Source: Novosphingobium sp. 9 (lineage in GTDB: Bacteria; Pseudomonadota; Alphaproteobacteria; Sphingomonadales; Sphingomonadaceae). From it: a DNA stretch of 64,000 nucleotides. The translations under genes and the position numbers were made by a program. Numbering within the stretch: the first letter of the stretch is position 1; each line of letters opens with the position of its first letter. Positions 25,935 through 34,646 of the stretch are shown here, in pieces. Location: contig NZ_CP022708.1 of assembly GCF_025340265.1 (NCBI RefSeq), positions 76,001 through 140,000 on the forward strand, written 5' to 3'. The notes below the pieces were generated by a model. The model searched no databases. It worked only from the letters and a program-made list of their open reading frames with translations, and was not told the DNA's origin.

Positions 25935-26038
25935 ATTAACCCCACCCGTTACAATCCGGCAATGTAGCACTGGCGTGAGCCAACGCCAGCGGCTTTGGTC
26001 ATGCCGTGCGGTTAACTTTCGGACACGCGGGATACCAC

Positions 26039-26992
26039 CTACACCGGTTCCGGCATCCCCTTTGCAAACACTATCGGCGGCTGGCCGACGTGGCGGGTGA
26101 AGGCGGTGCTGAAAGTGCTGGCCGAGGTATAGCCCACCCGCGCGGCGACTTGCGCCACGCCGATGCGCTCGCGCCGCAGCAGGTCCTTCGCCAGGGCCAT
26201 GCGCCATGCGGTGAGGTACTCCATCGGGGCGAGCCCCACCTCACGGCGGAAGCGATCGTGGAAGCTCGATCGCGAGAGCGCCGAAACGCGCGCCAGTTCG
26301 TCGATCGTCCAGCCATGCACCGGGTCCGCATGGATCGCGCGCAGCGCCACCGAAAGACGCTCATCCGCAAGGCCGCGCAGCAGGCCGGGCGGGGCGCTGG
26401 GGCCGGAGGTGGTGCGCAGCGCCTCGATCAGCAGGACCTCGATCAGCCGCGCCATGACCACTTCACGCCCCGGACGGCGGGCGCGGGCCTCTCCATTGAC
26501 CAGTTCGACCAGCGTGGTCAGCCGGGGCTCGCCGCGCACATGGACGAAGCGCGGCAGCAGCGAGAGCAGCAGCTGCGTATCGTCCGAGCCGAAATCGCAG
26601 TGGCCCACCACCATGCGGATCGTCACCGGATCGCCCGGCTCGCCGAGGCGGTAATGCCCCGGCGCCAGTTCGACCGGCCAGGTGTCGATACCGGGCGGCG
26701 GCGGCACGAGGCTGGTGTTGGTGAAATCGTTGACGAGGCTGGGCACCAGCGCGAAGTCGCCCGCGCGCAGTTCCACCGGCTCGCCGTCCTCCAGTCGGAA
26801 AGAGCAGGCGCCCTCCAGCACCGCGCAGAAGAACGGGCGGTCGATGCCGATGCGCGGCACGCGCCAGCGGCCATGGCCTTCGACCAGCTTGGAATACGTC
26901 GTGCTGGGGCGCAGCAGCCCGACGATCTGGGTCAGCGGATCATGGGCCAGCGCGGTGGTGGGAAAGGGATCGAAGGCGCAAGGATCGGTCAT
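26039..26992 (-). CDS. AraC-family regulator with an AraC_binding N-terminal domain
   Basis: Transcription regulator of 317 residues; start at ATG 26992 (MTDPCAFDPF), with an alternative ATG at 27013. The N-terminal cupin (FFCAVLEGACSFRLEDGEPVELRAGDFALVPS) resembles the AraC_N/cupin_6 type found next to SDR genes. The C-terminal double helix-turn-helix contains LARVSALSRSSFHDRFRREVG and the canonical VAARVGYTSASTFSTAFTRHVG. It is divergent from an SDR gene with a 132-bp gap, a common arrangement in which the regulator controls that gene. Confidence 0.9.
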   Translation of the reverse strand: MTDPCAFDPFPTTALAHDPLTQIVGLLRPSTTYSKLVEGHGRWRVPRIGIDRPFFCAVLEGACSFRLEDGEPVELRAGDFALVPSLVNDFTNTSLVPPPPGIDTWPVELAPGHYRLGEPGDPVTIRMVVGHCDFGSDDTQLLLSLLPRFVHVRGEPRLTTLVELVNGEARARRPGREVVMARLIEVLLIEALRTTSGPSAPPGLLRGLADERLSVALRAIHADPVHGWTIDELARVSALSRSSFHDRFRREVGLAPMEYLTAWRMALAKDLLRRERIGVAQVAARVGYTSASTFSTAFTRHVGQPPIVFAKGMPEPV

Positions 26993-27124
26993 GCCGGTGA
27001 GGTAGGAACGCATTCGGACAAATTCAAATGAATGGCGGACGATGGATCGTGGAAGGTCCGGCGCGGCATGCCTACTCTGGGTCATGCGCCGCAAGGACGG
27101 TGCCCCAAACAGGAGTTTCATGTC

Positions 27125-27886
27125 ATGAACACCGTTCTCATCACCGGATGCTCGTCGGGCTTCGGCCTCGAAACCGCGCGCCTGTTCCAGACCCGCGGCT
27201 GGAACGTGATCGCCACGATGCGCAAGCCGAATGCAGAGCTTCTCCCCGCTGCCGACAACCTGCGCATCCTGCCGCTCGACGTCACCGATGCGGGCAGCAT
27301 TGCGGCGGTGGTCGAGGCCGCAGGTCCGGTTGACGTGGTGGTCAACAATGCCGGGGTTGGCCTGCTCAACGCGGTCGAAGGGCTGACGATGGACAACGTG
27401 CGCGAGGTTTTCGAGACCAACACTTTCGGCACCATCGCCATGACCCGTGCTTTCATTCCGCAGATGCGGACGCGCGGATCGGGGACCATCGTCAACGTGA
27501 CGTCCACGGTCACGCTGGTGCCGCTGCACCTGCTGTCGGTCTACACGGCCAGCAAGGCAGCGGTGAATGCCTTCACTGAAAGCGTGGCGCTGGAACTGGA
27601 GCCGTTCGGCGTGCGCGCCCGGATCGTGCTGCCCGGTCTCGCGCCCACCACATCGTTCGGCGAAAACGCGCGTGAGCGCATGGGCATGGATATTCCAGAA
27701 GCCTATGCCGACATTGCCGCCGCGATCTTCGCCAATTTCCAGAATTCGGATCAGCCGCTGACCCACCCGATCGATGTGGCCGAAGCGGTCTGGCGTGCAG
27801 CGACCGACGCGGACGCGCCGATGCGCCTGCCTGCCGGGGCCGATGCGAAGATCTGGGCGGCAAAGGCGGGTTACGAAGTGGCCTGA
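27125..27886 (+). CDS. SDR-family oxidoreductase beside AraC regulator
   Basis: Classical SDR of 253 residues: TGCSSGFG at about residues 7-14, NNAGVG, and YTASKAAVNAF as active site. It belongs to the group annotated as 17-beta-hydroxysteroid-dehydrogenase-like or general NADP oxidoreductases often paired with AraC regulators. The start is preceded by AGGAG. The substrate is unknown. Confidence 0.88.
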   Translation: MNTVLITGCSSGFGLETARLFQTRGWNVIATMRKPNAELLPAADNLRILPLDVTDAGSIAAVVEAAGPVDVVVNNAGVGLLNAVEGLTMDNVREVFETNTFGTIAMTRAFIPQMRTRGSGTIVNVTSTVTLVPLHLLSVYTASKAAVNAFTESVALELEPFGVRARIVLPGLAPTTSFGENARERMGMDIPEAYADIAAAIFANFQNSDQPLTHPIDVAEAVWRAATDADAPMRLPAGADAKIWAAKAGYEVA

Positions 27887-27890
27887 GAGC

Positions 27891-28038
27891 CCGTTTGAAA
27901 ATTCGGCATGGCCGAATTTTGCGGCACCGGCCCTCTCCCCCACCCTACCACCCGCAGGATACTACCGTTGGGTGGTAGGGTGGGGGAGAGGGCCGGTGCC
28001 GCTTCGGAAAAATGCCAATCAGGCATTTTCCAAACAGT
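27891..28038. repeat. Composite palindromic intergenic element
   Basis: Three nested or consecutive palindromes between convergent genes. First, AAAATTCGGC (27898-27907) with GCCGAATTTT (27911-27920). Second, perfect 33-bp arms 27921-27953 and 27970-28002 around a 16-nt loop. Third, an A+T-flanked dyad at about 28006-28030 built on ATGCC-AATCA-GGCAT. The outer ends GTTTGAAAA and TTTTCCAAAC are imperfect inverted repeats of each other. It looks like a REP/MITE-type element and can also act as a bidirectional terminator. Confidence 0.8.
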
Positions 28039-28080
28039 CACTGAGGCGGGTAGGCGGCGCGGGCGAGGTGCCTCAGCCGC

Positions 28081-28668
28081 TTACAGCCATTTGGGCACGA
28101 CCGGCTTCTCGAAGGCGGCCAGCGCGTCGATCAGCGCGTCGGGTTCGCCTTCGAGGACGACGCCGTTGCGGTGTTCGGGCGGCAGGAACTTCTGGGCGAT
28201 CATCGTGTCGATGAAGGCCATGAACGGTTCGTGGAAGCCGCCGACGTTGTAGAGGCCCACCGGCTTGTCGATCTCGCCCAGCTGGTTGAGCGTCCAGGCC
28301 TCCATGAATTCCTCCAGCGTGCCGATGCCGCCGGGCAGCGCGATGCAGGCATCGGCCACGTCCAGCATGCGTTCCTTGCGCACGCGCATCGAAGGGACGA
28401 TCTCGTGCTCGGTCAGGCCGGGGTGCAGGTGGCCCCGGTCGAACAGGCGCTGGTTGATGACGCCGTGGACCCGGCCCCCTTCGGCCAGCGCCGCATCGGC
28501 GAGGATGCCCATCAGACCCTTGTGGGTGCCGCCATAGACAATGCCGATCCCGCGCTTCGCCAGCGCGCTGCCGAGCGCGGCGGCGGCTTTCTCGTAAGTA
28601 TCGCCAAGCCCGGTGTTCGAGCCGCAGAACACGGCGACATGACGGATTTCGCGGACTGGCTGGCTCAT
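28081..28668 (-). CDS. LOG-family protein (nucleotide 5'-monophosphate phosphoribohydrolase-like)
   Basis: Rossmann-fold protein of 195 residues, TIGR00730/LOG family. Signatures are VFCGSNTG, YGGTHKGLMG and PGGIGTLEEFMEAWT, the PGGxGTxxE motif that binds the phosphate of AMP or cytokinin-riboside monophosphate. Plant-type members release cytokinin bases; bacterial ones also hydrolyse AMP-like nucleotides. ATG 28668 has GAGAG upstream; a GTG at 28680 is possible. Confidence 0.88.
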   Translation of the reverse strand: MSQPVREIRHVAVFCGSNTGLGDTYEKAAAALGSALAKRGIGIVYGGTHKGLMGILADAALAEGGRVHGVINQRLFDRGHLHPGLTEHEIVPSMRVRKERMLDVADACIALPGGIGTLEEFMEAWTLNQLGEIDKPVGLYNVGGFHEPFMAFIDTMIAQKFLPPEHRNGVVLEGEPDALIDALAAFEKPVVPKWL

Positions 28669-28867
28669 CGGGACTCTCACGACAGGAAGGATCAGGATAG
28701 TCTCGATCTGTATGGCCGAAACGGCAACGCTTCAAGCGGGCGCGTTGTCGCATTCGGCAACGCGCTGCCCTCCACTCGGCAACACACGCGGGCGCGGGTC
28801 TGGGGCATGAAGGAGGAGAGATGCTCCGCCACAGGGGCACCGGATTTTAGCGACGGATACGAGAGCC

Positions 28868-30187
28868 ATGACACCCGAACAGAACGATCTGGTCACGCTG
28901 AGCGGCAAGGACCGCCCGCTGGGGGCGCTGCTGCGCCGCTACTGGCAGCCGATCGCGCTGCTGGAGGAACTGGAAGGTCCGCGTCCGGCCAAGGCCGTCA
29001 AGGTGCTGGGGCAGGACATGGTGCTGTTCCGCGACGAAGCCGGGCGGCTTGGCCTGCTCGACCGCGACTGCCCGCATCGCGGCGCCGATCTGGCCTTCGG
29101 GCGGCTAGAGGACGGCGGCCTGCGCTGCCTGTTCCACGGCTGGCTGTTCGACGTGGATGGCAACTGCATCCAGACGCCGGGCGAGCCTGCCGGATCGAAG
29201 CTGTGCAGCCGCGTGAAGCAGCGCGCCTATCCGGTGGTGGAGCAGGCGGGGATGATCTTCGGCTTCCTGGGGGAAGGCGAGCCGCCAGCCTTTCCCGGCC
29301 TCGACTGTTTCGCCGCGCCGACGACGCACGTCTTCGCGTTCAAGGGCTATCTCGACTGCAACTGGCTGCAGGCGCTGGAAGTCGGCATCGATCCGGCCCA
29401 TGCCAGCTTCCTCCACCGCTTCTTCGAGGACGAGGAGGCGGATGCCTACGGCAAGCAATTCCGCGCCCGCTCGGCCGACAGCGACATGACCATGATCCAG
29501 GTCCTGCGCGAGTTCGAGAACCCCGATATCAGGATCACGCCCACCGATATCGGCTTCCGTCTGACCGCGCTGCGCCCGCTGCCCGAGGGGCAGACCCATG
29601 TGCGCATCACCAACCTGTTCTTCCCGCAGGCCTTCGTGATCCCGCTGTCCGAAACGATGACGATCACCCAGTGGCACGTCCCGATCGACGATCATTCGTG
29701 CTACTGGTACGCCGCCTTCACCAGCTTCACCGAGGCGGTGGACAAGGCCGAGATGCGCCGCCAGCGCCTGACGCTCTATGAACTGCCCGACTACAAGCCG
29801 CGTCTCGGTCGGCACAACGACTACGGCTACGATGTGGTCGAGCAGAAGAGCAAGACCTACACCGGCATGGGCGAGGACATCAACGTTCACGACCAGTGGG
29901 CGGTCGAGTCAATGGGCCGTATTCAGGACCGCACGCGCGAGCATCTGGGGACGACCGACAAGGGCATCGTCGCCTATCGCCAGCTCCTGTTGAAGCAGAT
30001 CCGCGCGGTGGAGAAGGGCGAGCGTCCGCTGCTCGATCTCACGCCCGAGGAAGCGCGGGCTGTCGCTGATCCGGGTACGGTGGACGGTGTGGCGCCACAG
30101 GGTGCCGATCTCGAGGCCTACTGGCGCATGGTCGACGCGCGCCGTCGCGAAGCCGCGCCGTGGTTCGCCGGGATCGCGGCTGAGTGA
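28868..30187 (+). CDS. Rieske non-heme iron oxygenase, alpha subunit
   Basis: Aromatic-ring-hydroxylating oxygenase, phthalate-dioxygenase-like (single-subunit type), 439 residues. The Rieske [2Fe-2S] ligands are Cys68/His70 in CPHRG and Cys87/His90 in CLFHGW. The catalytic iron site includes DPAHASFLHR, containing both His ligands and the bridging Asp. No ferredoxin or reductase gene is nearby, so electrons must come from elsewhere. Its stop codon overlaps the GTG start of a glutamine-synthetase-like gene, which links oxygenation to a ligase step. Confidence 0.92.
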   Translation: MTPEQNDLVTLSGKDRPLGALLRRYWQPIALLEELEGPRPAKAVKVLGQDMVLFRDEAGRLGLLDRDCPHRGADLAFGRLEDGGLRCLFHGWLFDVDGNCIQTPGEPAGSKLCSRVKQRAYPVVEQAGMIFGFLGEGEPPAFPGLDCFAAPTTHVFAFKGYLDCNWLQALEVGIDPAHASFLHRFFEDEEADAYGKQFRARSADSDMTMIQVLREFENPDIRITPTDIGFRLTALRPLPEGQTHVRITNLFFPQAFVIPLSETMTITQWHVPIDDHSCYWYAAFTSFTEAVDKAEMRRQRLTLYELPDYKPRLGRHNDYGYDVVEQKSKTYTGMGEDINVHDQWAVESMGRIQDRTREHLGTTDKGIVAYRQLLLKQIRAVEKGERPLLDLTPEEARAVADPGTVDGVAPQGADLEAYWRMVDARRREAAPWFAGIAAE

Positions 30188-31626
30188 GTGCCGATTTCAT
30201 CGCCGACCACGGCTTGTGGTCGGACGAACAGCGTCGCCTTGCGGGCGAAGTGCTCGCCCGTGTCGAGGCGGAGGGGATCGAGACGATCCGCCTCGTCTTC
30301 GCCGACATGCACGGCATCCCGCGCGGCAAGACGCTGCTGGCGGCCTCGCTGAAAGGCGCCTTCGAGGACGGCTGCGCGATCACCTCGACGCTGCTGCTCA
30401 AGGACACCGCGCACCGCACGGTCGTTCCGGTCTTCGCGGCAGGCGCGGGGATCGGCAATGCCGATCTGCAGGGCGGCGGCGATGTGGTGATGGTGCCCGA
30501 TCCGGCGACCTTCAAGGTGCTGGGCTGGGCCAACAGGGCCGGGTGGGTCCTGTGCGATCTCTACCATCACGATGGCCGCCCGGTGGTCGCCTCCACCCGG
30601 CGGCTGGCGCGAGAGGCGGCTGGCCGCCTTGCCGAACGCGGGTTCGAGTACGTCAGCGGGCTGGAGGTGGAGTTCTACCTCACCAAGCTGGAAGACGCCA
30701 GCCTTGCGCCCGAGCAGGCGGGACAGCCGCCGGCCCCGCCGCGCGTCTCGCTGCTGCATCGCGGGTACAACTACCTCACCGAACAGCGGTATGACCAGAT
30801 CGAGCCGATGGTCGAGATCCTGCGCGGGCATTGCCTTGCGCTTGGGTTGCCGTTGCACTCGATGGAAGTCGAGTTCGGGCCGAGCCAGTGCGAGTTCGTG
30901 TTCAAGACCGGCACCGGGATCGGCCCCGCCGATGACATGGTGCTGTTCCGCTCGATGGTGAAGCAGGTCGCCCGGCGTCATGGCTGGCACGCCAGCTTCA
31001 TGTGTCGCCCGCAATTGCCCGAGGCGATGGCGAGCGGCTGGCACCTGCACCAGTCATTGCGCGATACGAAGACCGGGACCAACGCCTTCGCGCCGCAGGA
31101 CGGCGCGCCGGGGCTGTCCACGCTCGGTCGCCAGTTCCTCGCAGGCCTGCTGGCGGGCGCCATGGCTGCTGCGCCGCTCTCGACGCCGACGATCAACGGC
31201 TACAAGCGCTATCGCCCCAATTCGCTCGCGCCCGACCGGATCGCCTGGGGGCAGGACAATCGCGGCGCGATGCTGCGCGTACTGGCGAACGGTGCCGCCA
31301 AGCTGCGCCGGATCGAGAACCGCGTGGGCGAGCCTGCCGCAAATCCGTATCTCTACCTAGCCTCGCAGATGGTGACGGGGCTTGCCGGGATCGAACGGGG
31401 GCTGGAGCCGCCCGCCCCGGTCGAAAGCCCTTATGCGGCGAATGTCGAGACCCTGCCGCGTACGCTGGAGGCGGCGCTCGGACACCTCGATGCCAGCACG
31501 CTGCTGCGCGAGAAGCTGGGCAGCGATTTCGTCGATCACTTCCTGCTGATCAAGCGCGCCGAAGTGGAGCGCTACAACCAGGCCGTGACCGACTGGGAAC
31601 AGCGCGAGTATTTCGACCTGTTCTGA
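30184..31626 (+). CDS. Glutamine-synthetase-family ligase (probable gamma-glutamylamide synthetase)
   Basis: Member of the glutamine synthetase fold, 480 residues, GTG start overlapping the oxygenase stop by 3 nt. N-terminal beta-grasp signature ETIRLVFADMHGIPRGK, metal ligands in GLEVEFYL and EVEFGPSQCEFVF, ATP-site helix GWHLHQSL, and NGYKRYRPNS near the active site. It differs from housekeeping GlnA and resembles the PuuA/GlnA-like enzymes that join glutamate to amines. Coupling to a Rieske oxygenase recalls aniline degradation, where an amine is glutamylated before dioxygenation. Confidence 0.88.
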   Translation: MSADFIADHGLWSDEQRRLAGEVLARVEAEGIETIRLVFADMHGIPRGKTLLAASLKGAFEDGCAITSTLLLKDTAHRTVVPVFAAGAGIGNADLQGGGDVVMVPDPATFKVLGWANRAGWVLCDLYHHDGRPVVASTRRLAREAAGRLAERGFEYVSGLEVEFYLTKLEDASLAPEQAGQPPAPPRVSLLHRGYNYLTEQRYDQIEPMVEILRGHCLALGLPLHSMEVEFGPSQCEFVFKTGTGIGPADDMVLFRSMVKQVARRHGWHASFMCRPQLPEAMASGWHLHQSLRDTKTGTNAFAPQDGAPGLSTLGRQFLAGLLAGAMAAAPLSTPTINGYKRYRPNSLAPDRIAWGQDNRGAMLRVLANGAAKLRRIENRVGEPAANPYLYLASQMVTGLAGIERGLEPPAPVESPYAANVETLPRTLEAALGHLDASTLLREKLGSDFVDHFLLIKRAEVERYNQAVTDWEQREYFDLF

Positions 31627-31692
31627 GAGTGTTGCCTCGCCGTGCCCCGCCCGGTAGTCCGTCTCTCGCACAACGAGGAAGGATGGCCGGGC

Positions 31693-32166
31693 ATGGCAAC
31701 AGCAACACGGGCCACGGCGATGCTGGGCAAGGCCGGGATCGCCTTCGAGACCTTCGAGTACGATTACGACCCCGGCGTCGACAGCATCGGCGAGGCGGCA
31801 GCGGCGGCGCTGGGCGTCGATCCGGCCTGCGTGTTCAAGACGCTGATGGTCATGGCCGATGGCAAGCCCGCCTGCGCCATCGCGCCGAGCAGCGGTGAGG
31901 TATCCCTGAAGCGCGTTGCCGCTGCGCTGGGGGTGAAGGCCGCCGCGATGATGAAGCCCGCCGATGCCGAGCGGATTTCCGGCTACAAGATCGGCGGCAT
32001 CAGCCCCTTCGGCCAGACCCGCCGCGTGCCCGTGGTGATCGACGAGAGCGCGCTGGCCCATCCGGCGATCTATCTCAACGGCGGACGGCGCGGCTTGCAG
32101 GTGCGGCTTGCAGGCCGCGATGCGATCGTGGTGCTGGGGGCGAAAGCGGCGGGGATCGCGGCGTGA
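31693..32166 (+). CDS. YbaK/EbsC-family deacylase
   Basis: Cys-tRNA(Pro)/YbaK-type aminoacyl-tRNA editing protein, 157 residues. ATG 31693 has GAGGAAGGA at 31677-31685. The start in front (31642) lacks a site. Core blocks: FKTLMVMADGKPACAIAPSSGEVSLKRVAAALG, the GYKIGGISPFGQTRRVPVVID motif around the active site, and YLNGGRRGLQV. It probably deacylates mischarged tRNA in trans; the link to the upstream genes is by position only (66 nt gap). Confidence 0.9.
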   Translation: MATATRATAMLGKAGIAFETFEYDYDPGVDSIGEAAAAALGVDPACVFKTLMVMADGKPACAIAPSSGEVSLKRVAAALGVKAAAMMKPADAERISGYKIGGISPFGQTRRVPVVIDESALAHPAIYLNGGRRGLQVRLAGRDAIVVLGAKAAGIAA

Positions 32167-32177
32167 GGCGCCGCACC

Positions 32178-33008
32178 ATGCGCAAGGTCATGGCCGTTCT
32201 CGTCCTGCCGCTGCTGGCGCTCCCGGCTGCGGCGATGGCGGGTGTGTTCTACAACAATCCGCAGGGCCATCAGGCCGAGCCGCAGGCGGCGATGCGCCAC
32301 GCATGGCTGGTGCGGGTGAAGCCGGGGGCCAAGGCCTATTTCTATCAGAACGTTGTCACGCCGGGCTGTCCGAACCTGACGGCGGCCTGCAAGCGCAAGG
32401 GCTACCTGTTGCCCGGCGACGTGGCGGTCGCGTCTTATACTTTGGGTGCGTTCACCGTGGTCGATTTCGTCGGACCGACCGGTACGCCGAGCGACGGCGC
32501 GATCGAGACGCGACTGCTGGAGAACGTGCCAGCGCCGCAGTCTGGCCCGATGCCCGGCGCGCAGGACTGGATCGGCGACTGGCAGGACAGCGCGGAGCAG
32601 CAGATCACCGTGACGCGCAGTGCCACGCCCGGTGTGTTCTCGTTCATGGGCGATGCGACATGGGGCGCGGGCGATCCCGAACGGGTGCGCAACGGCGGCG
32701 TCCATCTCGGCAATTTCGCCGCCTATGTAAAGCCGACCGGCAGCTGGGGCGGCTTTGTTGCCGAAGTGGATGCCGAAATAGGGGGTGGCGAGTACGATCA
32801 CGGCTTCCACTGGCCCGCGCTGTCCGCGCAAAAGGGGCTGGCGTCCGACTGGACGCGGGTGTTTCCCAAGGACGATGCGCAAGATTGCAGCGCCAGCTTC
32901 CGGCTGCTCGGCCCCTATCTGATCGCCTATACCCCGGTCGATGCCTGTGGCGGCATGAACGTGACGTTCACCGGGGTCTATCGCAAGCTGGCGCCTCGCG
33001 CGCGTTAA
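32178..33008 (+). CDS. Secreted protein of unknown function
   Basis: 276-residue exported protein. ATG 32178 (MRKVMAVLVLPLLALPAAAMA) gives a clear signal peptide; a GTG at 32163 overlaps the preceding gene. The mature part has four well-spaced Cys residues (in PGCPNLTAACKRKG, DCSASF and DACGG), compatible with disulfides, and is rich in Gly, Trp and aromatic residues. No family was recognised. It follows the YbaK gene closely and may be cotranscribed. Confidence 0.8.
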   Translation: MRKVMAVLVLPLLALPAAAMAGVFYNNPQGHQAEPQAAMRHAWLVRVKPGAKAYFYQNVVTPGCPNLTAACKRKGYLLPGDVAVASYTLGAFTVVDFVGPTGTPSDGAIETRLLENVPAPQSGPMPGAQDWIGDWQDSAEQQITVTRSATPGVFSFMGDATWGAGDPERVRNGGVHLGNFAAYVKPTGSWGGFVAEVDAEIGGGEYDHGFHWPALSAQKGLASDWTRVFPKDDAQDCSASFRLLGPYLIAYTPVDACGGMNVTFTGVYRKLAPRAR

Positions 33009-33022
33009 TCTGAAGCGCTGAC

Positions 33023-34579
33023 TTACAAGGTCACGCCGCGCTTCCAGATGCCGATGGCGCGCTCGTCGTTGGCCTCGTTGCGGGCGGGTTCGCCGCTGGC
33101 GATGGCGAGAATCCGCGCCAGCAGCGCCTCGGCGGCCTTGTCCATGCCTGCGGTGAGCACCCGCGAGGCGTCGAAGTCGATCCACCCCGGCTTGTGTGCG
33201 GCGAGCGCGGCGTTCGAGGCGATCTTCATCGTCGGCACCGGACTGCCGAGCGGCGTACCGCGCCCGGTCGAGAACAGCGTGACCGTTGCCCCTGCCGCTG
33301 CCAGCGCGGTGGTGGAAACCGCGTCGTTACCCGGCGCTTCGAGCACGACAAGACCCGGCGTCAGCGGCGCTGTGATCCGCGCGCCGTAGTCGAGTACCTC
33401 GACCACCGGCGCGAGGCCACCCTTCTGCACCGCGCCGAGCGATTTCTCCTCCAGCGTGGTGATGCCGCCTGCGATATTGCCGGGACTGGGGTTTTCCGAA
33501 ACCGGCTCGCCATGGTCGATGAAGTAGCGCTTGAAGCGGTTGACCAGCCTGGCGAGGCTGTCGAACACCTCGCGGCTGGTGGCGCGCTCCATCAGCAGGG
33601 TTTCGGCGCCGAAGATCTCCGGAATTTCGGTCAGGATCGCGGTGCCGCCCGCCTGTGTCACGGCATCGGCCATCAGCCCGATCAGCGGATTGGCGGTCAG
33701 CCCGCTCATCGCGTCCGAGCCGCCGCATTTGACGCCGAGGCGCAGGGCTGAAAGCGGCGCAGGTGCGCGGTGGTCCTGCGCCATGACCTCCAGCAGTTCG
33801 GCCAGCAGCGTCTCCCCCGCGGCGAACTCGTCGGCTTCGGACTGCGCACGCAGCACGCGCAGGCGGTCGCGGCGCTCGGACGGAATGCGCGTTAGCAGCG
33901 CGTCGAGTTGGTTCGATTCGCAGCCCAGCCCCAGCAGCAGCACGCCGCCCGCGTTGGGGTTCATCGCCAGCGCCGCGAGGATCGCGGCGGTCCCGTCGAG
34001 ATCCGCACCGAGCTGCGAGCAGCCGAACGGATGGTTGAAGGCGTGAACGCCATCGATCTGCGGCATGCCTGCGCAGAGCAGGTTGCCCCGCGCGGCAAGG
34101 CGTTCACCCAGACGCCCGACGCAGCCGACGGTCGGGAGAATCCACACCTCGTTGCGCGTGCCCACGCTGCCATCGGCGCGGTGGTATCCCGCAAAGCCGG
34201 ACGTGGGGTCGGAAGAGGGCGAGAGGGGCGCGGCGGAAGCGGTGAAGACGTACCCCTGCTCGCCGCGAAGGGCCGTTGCCAGATTGTGCGAATGGACATG
34301 CTCGCCCGCCGCGATGGGGCGAGTGGCGGTGCCGATCGGGGCGCGGTAGCGATGGACCGCTTCCCCCGGCTCGATGGCACGCACGGCGAACTTGTGCCCG
34401 GCGGGGATATCGTCGCGCAGGATCAGGCTTGTGTCGCTGCAGGTCGTTCGCTGCCCCTTCTCAAGGGGTTTCAGCGCGACCGCCACATCGTCGCTTTCGG
34501 CAATGCGCAAGGCCTCGGGAATCGTGGCGGGAGAGGGTGCGCAAGGGAGTGGCGGAGAGGTGGTCATGGTTTCACGCAT
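33023..34579 (-). CDS. uxaA: Altronate dehydratase, UxaA family
   Basis: Converts D-altronate to 2-keto-3-deoxygluconate in hexuronate catabolism. About 518 residues; both ATG 34579 and ATG 34567 are possible starts. An N-terminal SAF domain carries VALKPLEKGQ and AGEHVHSHNL, followed by the GD_AH catalytic domain: YHRADGSVGTRNEVWILPTVGCVG, a HPFGCSQLG cluster of conserved Cys/His, LGLGCESNQ, KCGGSDAMSGLTANP. It is divergent from uxaC. Confidence 0.92.
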   Translation of the reverse strand: MRETMTTSPPLPCAPSPATIPEALRIAESDDVAVALKPLEKGQRTTCSDTSLILRDDIPAGHKFAVRAIEPGEAVHRYRAPIGTATRPIAAGEHVHSHNLATALRGEQGYVFTASAAPLSPSSDPTSGFAGYHRADGSVGTRNEVWILPTVGCVGRLGERLAARGNLLCAGMPQIDGVHAFNHPFGCSQLGADLDGTAAILAALAMNPNAGGVLLLGLGCESNQLDALLTRIPSERRDRLRVLRAQSEADEFAAGETLLAELLEVMAQDHRAPAPLSALRLGVKCGGSDAMSGLTANPLIGLMADAVTQAGGTAILTEIPEIFGAETLLMERATSREVFDSLARLVNRFKRYFIDHGEPVSENPSPGNIAGGITTLEEKSLGAVQKGGLAPVVEVLDYGARITAPLTPGLVVLEAPGNDAVSTTALAAAGATVTLFSTGRGTPLGSPVPTMKIASNAALAAHKPGWIDFDASRVLTAGMDKAAEALLARILAIASGEPARNEANDERAIGIWKRGVTL

Positions 34580-34597
34580 ATGGCGGATTTACGCCAT

Positions 34598-34611
34598 TGC
34601 CAGCGTTGGCA
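34598..34611. promoter_or_regulatory. Candidate LacI-type operator
   Basis: Palindrome TGCCA-GCGT-TGGCA in the 67-bp divergent gap between uxaA and uxaC. Its size and symmetry fit a LacI-family operator, and a LacI gene ends the cluster. No second copy was found before the lacI gene itself. Confidence 0.5.
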
Positions 34612-34646
34612 CAAGCGGCTAGTCGAGGGGCGACAGGAGAAACCCG

